A stretch of 64,000 nt of DNA, from the NCBI GenBank assembly GCA_014904985.1, contig MU128970.1, positions 6,989 to 70,988 of the forward strand, given 5' to 3'. The stretch's first letter is position 1; each line of letters starts with the position of its first letter. Position numbers and translations under genes: made by a program. Shown piece after piece: positions 52,172-62,284 of this stretch. The notes beneath the pieces are model-generated. The model did no database searches. It was not told where the DNA came from and saw only the letters and a list, made by a program, of their open reading frames with translations. The stretch comes from Hydnum rufescens UP504 (taxonomy: Eukaryota; Basidiomycota; Agaricomycetes; Cantharellales; Hydnaceae).

Positions 52172-55100
52172 TTAGCGCGATCCACCATCTCCCCCTCGGC
52201 TTATATCCTCACCACCCCAGTGATCCATTTTCAAGAAGCGCGCAAGGACTTCCTCATTATCACGCTTGAACACGTCAACACCGCGGGCGGGGTCCCACCT
52301 CCTTCCAGCAGGGATGCGAGGTAACGCCACGGAACCATAATTGGGTGACATTTCACGGGGTGACATCAGATCTGACGCAACGGCAGTTGAGCTGGAGCTG
52401 AGCCAGCTGATACGTGCGTGAGGGTCCGTAGAGGACGACGCACGTCGCTCGCGCAACGTCGAAGTTGGTGGCACGGTTGTAGGTGTCGGGTGTGCCGTAT
52501 CCTTGGCGTTGTGAGGCATGACCTGGACGGGAGACCCAAGATTCTGGACTACATGACCTGATTCTGCGGAGGCGCCGAACGTGACATGTCGCTCCGTAGG
52601 GCCTGGATCTCGGGAGTCCTCCACGGCGGGGGGAGGCGCACCAGATGGCGTGGAACGATCTCCACTCACGGAAGGGGGAAGGAGCGACGACGATAATGTT
52701 TGGGGTGAAGTACCCTGTTCATTGCCAGCAGCCGAGGACTGGGTAGCGGGCGACGCCGCTTTGGCAACGTCAGCAATTGATTCCTGGTCCACCTGCACTC
52801 CTTGACTACGCCTGGATTTGGGGACAGTTTGCACACCTTGTGATTTATATTGCAAGATCGTTCTCGCTCCTGCTTGGGAATCCCTTCCGCCTCTTCGAGA
52901 GCTAAGACGATCACTACTGCTCATCTTTGAGGACGGGCTGCGTGGGTGTGACCCGACGGCTCGACTGGGTTGAGTACCGCGAGAAGACAATGGTTCTGGA
53001 AACTCGTCCTCTTCGGATTCACCTCCTTCATCCTCGTCATCGCCTTCATGTCCATCCTCATGTTCCTGTTTTTCCGTATCTTTGGGGGCTCTCTGCATCG
53101 AAGGAGAAGTTACCAAACTGTCAAACTAGGCACAGGCTTTACCAGTTTAGACACATAGTTCTGGATGCTGGGAATATTATCCCACACATTGGCGTATACG
53201 AGTGAACCAGCCGGGCCATGATGCATTGGTGGTGAAGGCGAGACTTGAGGATGGCTTGCATCGTCGGGTGGCAGAGAAGGGTTTTCAGGGGTAGGTTGTT
53301 GTAGGGGAAGTAGAGGTTTCGACAGATCCAAGAACGGCATCCCAGGTGGAGGAGGATCCGTTATTGGGAAAACTCGCTCAGGAGCTCTTCGAGGCTGTTC
53401 TTCCCATGGGAAGACACTCTTGACTTTAGAGTAATCTGGTCGGGTGTGTGCGACATCTGCATAGGTGCCTTGATGTACCAAGCGCGCAGGGATGGTAGGT
53501 GGGGATGGAACTGGGAAGAAATCCTCTGCGTGCACAGGCGCTTGAGATGGAGTGTCCGAAATGTGTTGAAAGGAATGATCGTGCGTATCAGAACGATGGT
53601 GAGAATCTTGACGGTGAGCGGGGGGCAAGTCCCAGACATTGGTAAAGTGGCTAGGGATGGGTTCCTGGGGAGCATGCAATGGAGGAGCTGAGGGTGGAGG
53701 TTCGACGGCCGGATTCCAGGCGATCAAAGGTGGAGAAGGGGGCGGCGGGGGAGAGGACTCATAAGACCCGTCAAGAGAACTACGGGCGGCAGAAACAGGC
53801 CCGGAAGGGGCAGCTTGTGACTCTGCTTGAGCACTTGGAACACCTAGTGGCATGGCGATTGTGGTTGGAAGCGACGGAGACGCAACAGTCTGGTCGACGA
53901 ATGGGGGTGCCTCGAGGGAAGGAGTAGAAGTCTGATCGACGAATGGGAGTGGCTCGAGGGGGGGAGCAGAAGTCTGTTCGAAATCCGTATCCGGCCGATG
54001 GATTGGCGCAACCGACTCATAACTAGGGGAACCAGGGCGAGGTGTAGAAACAGCAGACTCATCGACAAGGGGTGCAGAGTGGTCAACAGCCGAAACAGGA
54101 ATATCAATCGAGGTGGGCAACGCTGGAGGTGGAGGTGGCGGTGGAGGCGATTGTGACCGCATCAGGGCCAGCCGCCCCTCCAAAGGCAGACTTCTGTACT
54201 CAGCCTCTCCTGAGGGGCCACCGGGGATTACACTGGATCCCTCAAGCGCCAGGCGTTTCAATTCGTCTAAATCGAGCCTGCCGCTTGAGGCCTCACCTGT
54301 AGATCCAGCATCCCATGCGGCTTCATATTTTCCAACCGTGAACGGAGGCTGGTCGATCACTGGAGAAGCGCGGAAATGACGATCGTAGACATCAAACCAC
54401 CGATCGACCAGAGACTCGTAGGCGTATGATTGTTGAGTGCCTGGGGCCCAAGTTTGAGTGGACGATGATCGGGCAAAAGGTGGTCGCCAAGCTTCCGAGG
54501 CCCAGGGTTTGTTCGGTCCAATAAAATGAATCGCAGAGATCTTGGAGCCGAAGCGTTCATAAGCAGGTGCATAACTTGGATAGAGGCGGGTTAGAGGCTA
54601 GCGAAACATCGATGACTTGTAGACTCACATGTATGCAGCGGTTGGGGTAGTGTTGTATATGAAGCTTAGACGATTCCAATCTTCTCCTCGCCATTCATTC
54701 AATAGACCTTGGTCCCCACCGTCCCAACTAGCTTTACTCTTGACAAGCGCCATGAGAGCGTTGAATTTGTCTTCCCCCGGCGACAGGACCATAACACCAG
54801 AGTTGAAGATATCGGGCCAACCAACATCGGGTACCGCACTGAATTCGTGCGGTAAAGTAAATAGATGGGACAGTGTTCGAACAGGAAGAACATCGGCATC
54901 AAGAAATATGATTTTTTCATACTGCGTGAGGCGAAATACGTGCAGCTTTGTCAATACAAGTTTTAGATCCGGTCGTCCTGACGTTTGATTTGTTAGGGGT
55001 ATCGTGAAGATAAGGAAATGTATCGCGTACCTAACAACATTAGCCTCGAGGCCTGATCTTCGTCAATGACTTCAACTCCGACTACAGCATCGAAGGCCTT

Positions 55101-55280
55101 CCTTAAGGCCTTGACGGTACTAACATCAACAGTTTCGGGTGTGACTATGCATGCGGTGTCAAAGGGCACTTCCGGAGCTGTCGGTGTGGGATGGAGCTCT
55201 CGCAACGCAGCAGCGATAACAAGAGCGCCCTTTGCATACAAGTCGGAAGTGACGAGAGTCACGAATGCGAATCTCGTCAT
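52172..55280 (-). CDS. Glycogenin, GT8 glycosyltransferase with long disordered tail
   Basis: Self-glucosylating primer of glycogen synthesis. Exons 55031-55280, 54629-54977, 53143-54574 and 52172-53092 sum to 2952 nt, or 983 residues. The GT8 domain starts MTRFAFVTLVTSDLYAKG. It contains the metal-binding DxD in IIFLDADVLPV, and FNSGVMVLSP, DQGLLNEW and HFIGPNKPW. The tail of about 650 residues is Pro/Ser-rich with a polyproline run, a short tandem repeat carrying PFVDQT three times, and family C-terminal motifs such as VYANVWDNIPSIQNYV and RRWDPARGVDVFKR. In Saccharomyces, C-terminal motifs of glycogenin bind glycogen synthase; the same is inferred here. A glycogenin gene is, from memory, a common neighbour of the HD mating-type locus in Agaricomycetes. 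Its start is 535 bp from the end of Argonaute. Confidence 0.92.
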
Positions 55281-55814
55281 CGAGGGTACTGCCCCAGCGT
55301 GAGCTAACGCGCCAGCGAATCTACACAATTTAACAAGAAAGGAAAACTGTTGTTCTCGGTAATATCCGAGTCCATTGTGGGTCTGATCTTATTGAACCTC
55401 CGGATCACCGGAAATCTGTGCCTCTTGTTTTATCAAATTCGATCACATTGCATTTGGCACGAAGTAGAGGTATTTGTAACATCCAAGAGATGTTACACAA
55501 CGGTACAAGCACATTTCAAGCAGAAAATGGAAAACAGGACAGAAAGTTTACAAATTACAAAACCCTTTGGACACTTACAAGAAATACATACGCTAGAGAT
55601 AACGAAAAGATAAGCGAATGGGTTTGAGTATCACGAGAGACCAACTTATACCTTTGTAAGAGCAGCATGTATGTTACTGTATCGACGCTTAAATTCGGAG
55701 AGGCTCAGGCCGTCACCGGATCCCCCGGAATCCGATCCGTAAATCTCCGAGTCGAAATGATAGCGCCCACGAGCGCAAACCAACTATATGAACGGATAAA
55801 TGAGATGCCTGGTT

Positions 55815-58800
55815 TCAAGGAAGCCCATGGAACATACATCGGCATCTGCGAAAGTAACGAGTATTCAGAATCCACAGCAGAACGCAAAGGCGCGAAGAAA
55901 AACAAACGCACAATAAACCGGAGCGGGAATAGAAACCGACGAAGTGGAGCGGGCGAACGTATGACACAGATCGAAGGACAACCTTTGGAGACTACGAAAT
56001 TATACGTTAGCAATGGAGGAAATAGAGAACATCTGTTCCCTAGTACATACACGTCTGCGCTGATTCCATTATCATCATGCAGGAGGGTATAGTGACCGGA
56101 GCGAGACGTTCCGATCAATCCTTTCTGACTTTGGAGGTAAAAGTCGTCATACACGGGATGAACAATGTTCGTATCGACGACTGTTCCAGCCATGCAGTTG
56201 CCATTACGATCGGCAGGCTGGCCTTCGGAGGGGAAGAACCGTATATGGTGGCGCTTCCCCACAACAACGAACGTGATCTTCGAAGGCGGTTCTCTCAATT
56301 CTTCAAAGGTCTCTGCAAGAATCATCAGTGCCAAGTCACTATTATACGAAGGTTTCACGAACTCATTATTGCCCCTACTTCTTCTTGGTATATCGTCTTG
56401 AATTCACCTTCAGACACGCCGTCACGATAGATGACGATACGCTTGGGGATATATTTCCTGTTCGGATCGGGAGTCCGCCCCATTTCTTGCAGCTCGGCAC
56501 GAGCGGTCGAATCAAAACGACGCTAGAGCAAACTGGGTGGGCGACTAGGTGAATACAAGTGCGGGATATCAATAAGACAACTTGCCTTGAACATGCCACT
56601 TAAATCGTTGATCTTTTCCATCCTAGGTTCTTGCACAGCACTGAGAGCCAAATAGTCTGAGCACGACCGACGATCATGGGTGAAGACGAATGCACTGATT
56701 GAAGGCATCTTAGATTCAGGCGCAGGATGCGAGACGTCGGCACCTGCGACGATGGGTTAGCTATTGACTACGTTCGACTATTTTCAGGGTCCGACCTATA
56801 ATCATGGTTGGTTGCTCTGAGAACCAAGCATTAGTTATAGTGTTATTGATGCCTCCGAGTTTGCCGTTAATCTTCAGAGCGAGATTGATTACAATACTAT
56901 GAAATGGGAGTGTCAGAGTGCCCGATGAATGAGTCGACGACCAAAAGGTAGCACTTGGTTCAGACTGTTTCCGTCTCTGGCATTCAACGTCTTCATTCCG
57001 ACCACAACCTGGAGTATTCAATGAGCATCAACATACAATTGGAGTTGGACCAGGGGACACAAACCTGCGTCGGTACTCCTCGAGTTATATCTCCCCAACG
57101 TTTAAAGGCATCGCGTACTGCAACATTCGGGTTATTCAGAATAGCGATGAACAAGACCTCGTTGGGTTGGATGTCAAGCTGAGGTGCCTCTGTCTTGGCC
57201 CTCGCGATGGTTTCACCGTAGGCGGAGTCGAGAATCTGGAAGATGATGAGTAAGATGACATGAACGAGAAGTACATGGAACTGACGTAAGGGATGTCCCC
57301 CTGAGAGTTTCCGCTCGTGATAAAAGGGGTCGTCAAAGTATCTACGACATAGGCATTAATCACCTGGAATCCCAACTACGCTGAACACAACATACTCATC
57401 CCTAAAATTTTGCTTGTCAGGATAATGGGTGATTGGAAGAGCTAATAGTACGCACCAAGGAGTCTCAGAGCATCTTGCAACGGTGCTGCAAACTTGCCGA
57501 ATATCGTGGATGGAGACTCACGTACATACTTGTGATCGAAAACGAGGAAAGCCCATGCCTTAATCGTCGCAGGGCGGAGCAGTCGCTTTCGGAGCATGTT
57601 CCAGCTCCCTTCGCGCACATCCTAGCGTTGGGATCCCATCGAATCGCAGGCGAAGGATTATTGGATCTCTTGCTTACCACTGCCTCTAGATTTCGATCGA
57701 CGGTTCGACCATCGGGCATTAATCTGCCACCGTACAATATCCTTGGATGATCCAGGATCCTTGCATCGGTCTGGGTGGGATACTCCTGGACGGACATTCC
57801 TGTCTGTCGGACATAATCGCCCTTGTAATCCATAAACTATTTTAAGAGCGAACAAGTAAAGAGGGTGACCAGTATGAGAACGGGGTGTGGGATTTTGGAC
57901 GTACTTGGTAGCCTTGACGGATGTTCTGCAAACGTTCACGCTGGTTTTACTTGAGTCATTTTTATCATTTGCGACGCAACCTCCCCCGGGATCCGACGCT
58001 TAAACATCTGGCCGGGGACGAGCTCCAATAGCTCGATTGGCATGACGATGGTCATGCCCGGATTTTGGGCGCGCAATTTTGCGCAGATAATAGTTGGGAA
58101 TCTGAGTTTGATACCTTGGCCTGCAAAATATTGCTAAACTGTGAGTCTGAGCACTGTCCAAAGCCTCGTAGGGAGAAAAAAAAGAGAGAACTTGCCAGAA
58201 TGCTAACACGGTGACCCTCCTGTTTTGAAAACCATAATCGGACGGCACCCACTGGGAGGATCTCTTCGATAATATGTTCGCGGCGCCGCCCCCCCCTCGT
58301 CTTCTTCCCAGCATTCGGGTGAGGCTCGCTATTGCACACTCTGCGCCCTTTCAAAAACCGACTGAGCTCAGAGAGCCGGGACATGGACTTCGAATTCGGG
58401 CTCAGTGCATTGCGCACATCTACACCGCCACGGTTCGCCCCGACGAAATCCAGGCAGACCTCGATCAGGGGTCCGCGTTTGTACCTGGACGTCGTTGATA
58501 AGCGGTCACGGGACATCGACACACGAGCGTAAAACAAGAAATCACATACATAACTGTGCTTGTAGTATCCAAGTTAATGAGCAACTTTCCAATCGCAGGG
58601 CGAACACTCCTGATGGAGAAGATGACGAGTGAACAAAAAGGAAAGTCAAAGCGGCGAAGAAACTCAACTGGAACCATCCTTCCGCTAGTTCGAGACCCCC
58701 ACCGATGGATCTCGCCTGCATGGCTTTGAAGAATGATTTCTTGGTATAGAATGGATTCTTCTGAATGGGGATCATCCGAACGACAACATTTACAGCAGCC

Positions 58801-59517
58801 AAAGCAATCTCAGAATGGGGTTTTTCGATTCCTTTAACGAGATCTTGAAGCACACTAGAAACAACGCTTGGCGAGTTCTTCTAAAGGTCTGAGGAGGTTA
58901 GATACGCACTGTGTCTTTATCTCTGCCACTTTCTTCAACTCTATAGTGTGTGAACGATCACTATCCTTCGGCATGTTGAAAGTCCACTATGAAAAAGTCG
59001 AAATCAAGAACGAGCTGAGATGCGAATCAAGACATTGACGTACTTTTCTCTCAGCTCCTATCCTAGGCCTCCACAAGAAAAGATTGGACTGGCCATCGTA
59101 GGCCCCTCGAGGGTTAAAGCTCGCTGGATCTACGCGAGTCTGGAGGAAATCCATGATCTCGAGGGCGTATCGATGATTTGGCGGTTTGGGTTTGGTATCT
59201 TTATCATCCCCAGGCTTGGCTGCCGCCTCACGTCTATCCATGGCGGGAGTTCTCAGGACTAGAACGAGCCACAGAATATAGGAGAACATTCAGAGAGCTG
59301 GTAGATCTGCGGCATGAGTATAAAGTTCACTGACGGACTGGAATCGAGCGAGATTGAGTGGGTGTGAGCAGTCATCGATCGATAGACCTAGTCACTGACC
59401 ATCGTAGTGGGAAAAGTCCTCTTTGGGGAAATCTATCTCGAATGTGTTGGTCTTCACTATAGTCTTTCGACCTTGGGTGCCAGGAAGTCTCGCGCTGGTC
59501 CGGTGATGGATAGGCAT
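55815..59517 (-). CDS. Argonaute protein (PAZ-PIWI), RNA-silencing effector
   Basis: Binds small RNAs and silences matching transcripts. The start at 59517 gives MPIHHRTSARLPGTQGRK, with almost no Gly/Arg-rich tail. The N domain shows TFEIDFPKEDFSHYDV, then NHRYALEIMDFLQTRVDP. ArgoL1 has SVRPAIGKLLINLDT, and the PAZ linker has LIEVCLDFVGANRGG. MID/PIWI shows VLFIAILNNPNVAVRDAFK, NLALKINGKLGGINNT, GADVSHPAPES, SISAFVFTHDRRSCSDYL, VIYRDGVSEGEF and ITFVVVGKRHHIRFFP. The first two exons are 59400-59517 and 59044-59258. The end is SIPAPVYCA followed by a last exon read as CRCMFH and a stop at 55815. The first two catalytic Asp are present, but the third position is not clearly Asp or His. Confidence 0.9.
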
Positions 59518-60148
59518 GATCGCGATGTAAGTGAGGAGGGGGATGGGAAAGAAAATTCTACGCGAGGCAGGACTCTTATCAGAGCCAGAAGCATCTCAGG
59601 AAGCAGGTCCCCCAGATCTATGGATTATGGACGAGTTGGAAAATACCCTCAGCAGGCTCAAATGAGTACGGACCGATGTGAGAATATGGATTCACCCCGA
59701 TCCCGGTGCGCACCCCAAATCAGAGTTTCTCTTCCAGTGGGGGACTTTTCGTATGCCTAGACGAGCATGGCTCAGTTCAACTCCTGTCTTCCAGCCCTGG
59801 CACTCGGCGGTGCAATCTCGAACAGCAACACTTAGGGGATGAGTTTTCAGATCTGGGGTAGTCACAAGGACAGAGAACTTGGAGCCACAATCGAGATTTC
59901 CGAATACGATGAATACGATAAATAGTTAAATGTGACAACAGTGAGAAAGGCAGCAGACAGAAATGGCGTGTTCCAAATTATGGGGTGGAAGCATTGGCAA
60001 TAAGATGGCAAGGAAGTCGGAGTGGAACGCTAGAACAAGATTTAAAAGTACAGATATGAGACAATTTGCTACCTTGCCTGATGACGCGATGCAATCAGCG
60101 ATGGAAAGGGTCCCACAGGAAATGTGCTCACATATGCCATACATGTCC
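59518..60148. promoter_or_regulatory. Upstream region of Argonaute, downstream of HD1
   Basis: A 631-bp interval. A plus-strand frame at 59407-59760 is the shadow of the first Argonaute exon. No separate gene is supported. Confidence 0.5.
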
Positions 60149-62108
60149 CTACGCCACAAACGTAGCCGCAATGTCATCTTGACTAGCTTCTTCTTCAAGT
60201 CGCTTTAGCCTCTGCAGTTTCTCTTCCGTAGCAAGCCGTAACCGCTGAATCTCTGCTTTCGTCACGCGAGGAGCAGCTCGTCCTGCTCCAGGGGAAAATG
60301 AATCCTGAGTGAGTGTTTGCGTTGGCGGAGACCAATGTTGTAGGGGCGAAGTTTGAGTTCGAAACGCATGGAGGGGGGGTGAGGATGATGACTCATTTGC
60401 GGGGAAGTAGTCATCTCCTGCAGGTGTATGACCGAACTGGAATGCTGCGAGGAAGTCGGCATCGAATGAGGCCATGAGATCTGGGCTAATGTTCATCAGT
60501 GGAAGGGAAGCCTGATCCAATCTGACGGGCTCGTGAAATTGCATGAATTCATTCGCACTACGAGGATCGGGGTGGAAGATCTCGAGCCTGCGGCTTTGTT
60601 CAGGCACAGCACCCATCGAGAGGTTACCAGGCAATGAGGCAGCTCGCGGAGTGTGGTTCCATTCGGGACCGGAACCGAAACTATTATTGGTGTGGGAGTC
60701 CATACCAGATGGCGCAGAGACTATGCGTGGATCGAATGGGACGTGAGAGGAACACTGACAGTAGATGGGTCTCCACGGCTTTGGGGTTTGGACGACGACG
60801 CTTGTGTTCGGTGGGGTAACGGGGCTCGGGTGTTTGGGTATCATGATCCTCGATAGCCTTGCGCTTTCCATCGCGTTTTGTGACGCGTAGGGAGGAATTG
60901 GGTGCAGGAGTGACAGGTTTTGCACTTGGGAGTGGGTAGCGACTGGAACTGGCCATTAGTGGTTGACGATTCTGGGCGAAGCATTTAGCGAGGATCCCAT
61001 TGATACATAGGTAGAACTTACGAAGAGGGACCTTGCGTCGAAGTTTTCGCAAGACACCATTGGTATCGCGAACAAAGCGACATGAACATTCGGGTTTTTG
61101 GGGCGCATATTCGAAGGCGGTCCCCCACGTTTCTTGGTCGGCCGGTCGCCATCAGGCGAAGTATCCTCTGCGTTCCGCTTGCGCTTGCCAGCGACAGGTA
61201 CGACCTGCGTACCCGCCGCTGCAGCATGCCCATTCTTTGCTGCTCGGTCCTCCGCCACACGCTTCCTCTTCAACTCCACCTTCTTCGCCTCCACACGCTC
61301 CTTGCGAGCGTTCCTCCGCTCCGCCTTAAGCTGCGCCAATTCCTCCAAGCTGAGGGGCTTCCATCTTTAGCGCCTCCAAAAACGCTCGGAGAGAACCGGG
61401 GTGGCGAGCCTGTCGATGTATTGGTGAACGGCACGGACGGCGGCAACAACGGGCTCCGGGAGACTAGGAGGTAGAGGGAGGAATCGAGAGTTGCATCGAC
61501 GATGCTCGCATCCTCGCTCTATCGTTATCAGCGTGATCTTTCATTACTTTCATCCACCCCGAACGGCGCCTGTAGTTTGTGAACCACTGATTGACCGAGC
61601 CACCGTGCAGCCAATTTGTCTCTGCCATCACCTGCTTGGACGCCGCAGACGGGTATGGGGAGCCGAAATTGGCCATGAAGTAGTCACGGCACGGCCGGTA
61701 CTTGGTGGTGTCAGTCGATGGCGCCTCTTCCTTTTTAGATTTCTTGGAGAGGGTGACTTTGGATCTGGAGGGTGATTTATCGGCAGAACGGCTAGCTTCA
61801 CTCAGTATTCGCTGGGTGGCAGCTCTGATGTCGCTTTTGACCTGTTCTCCCAGACGCTCCATCTCCAAGAACGAGTCCATCATCGTGCGAATCGTAGATA
61901 CCGTGGTGCGAATCAGAGTACAGGTACGAGGACTTATGACATGATCACAAATGGCTTTGCGTGAACGGTGCAGAAGGGCCTCAAAGTCCCGGTGAAAGTG
62001 TTCCATGGATTCTGGAGCTTCACGAAGGACCTCCAGCACGCGAGTCTCAGCCGCGGCTATGGCGGAACGCAATTCTGAGTCGAGCTGGTGATCGAAAAGC
62101 ACGTCCAT
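60149..62108 (-). CDS. HD1: HD1 homeodomain mating-type transcription factor
   Basis: TALE-type partner of the HD mating-type pair; it dimerises with a non-self HD2 protein and switches on dikaryon genes. ATG at 62108 gives MDVLFDHQLDSELRSA. Residues about 1-110 are the helical N-terminal dimerisation and specificity region. The homeodomain (about residues 125-187) contains KYRPCRDYFMANFGSPYP and helix 3 VNQWFTNYRRRSGW, with W at about residue 175. Downstream are AYIDRLATPVLSERF-type helices, an ELAQLKAERRNARKER coiled coil with a KKVELKRKR nuclear signal, and a Pro-rich end with a final leucine-heptad helix (IQRLRLATEEKLQRLKRL). Two frame slips about 25 bp apart at A5 (61378-61382) and G4 (61354-61357) cancel each other. 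A third frame change lies near 60760. The homopolymer sites suggest sequence errors. Confidence 0.92.
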
Positions 62109-62284
62109 GTTGGTAATTGAGAGGGGGACAAGTGTTGAAACGGCTGAGCTGGCCTTCAAAACTCGTTCTCACAGAACTCCGACCTTTTGTCTAACAAAAC
62201 TCCGACTAAGAACAATAAGAGTTCTTATGATACTGTAATCGCATTTTTCACTGTATCATCCTTCTACAGCTCACCCCATCAGTT
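62109..62284. promoter_or_regulatory. Shared divergent promoter of HD1 and HD2
   Basis: The 176 bp between the two start codons is the only space for both promoters. It holds an inverted repeat, TAAGAAC (62207-62213) with GTTCTTA (62221-62227), and two direct copies of AACTCCGAC (within 62173-62183 and 62196-62206). They are candidates for regulator sites, which is inference. A pyrimidine-rich stretch precedes the HD2 start. Confidence 0.75.

Noticed and set aside
53093..53142. Frameshift between the two long exons of glycogenin
   Set aside because: A 50-nt GT-AG intron (CTG|GTAAAG to GATGCAG|AGA) joins the frames, and the whole coding sequence is then a multiple of three.
58880..58910. A 29-nt intron in Argonaute (GTGCGT to TTTAG)
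   Set aside because: Using the next acceptor (TTTCTAG) gives a normal 56-nt intron and joins EIKTH to VLQDLVKG in frame, so no ultra-short intron is needed.
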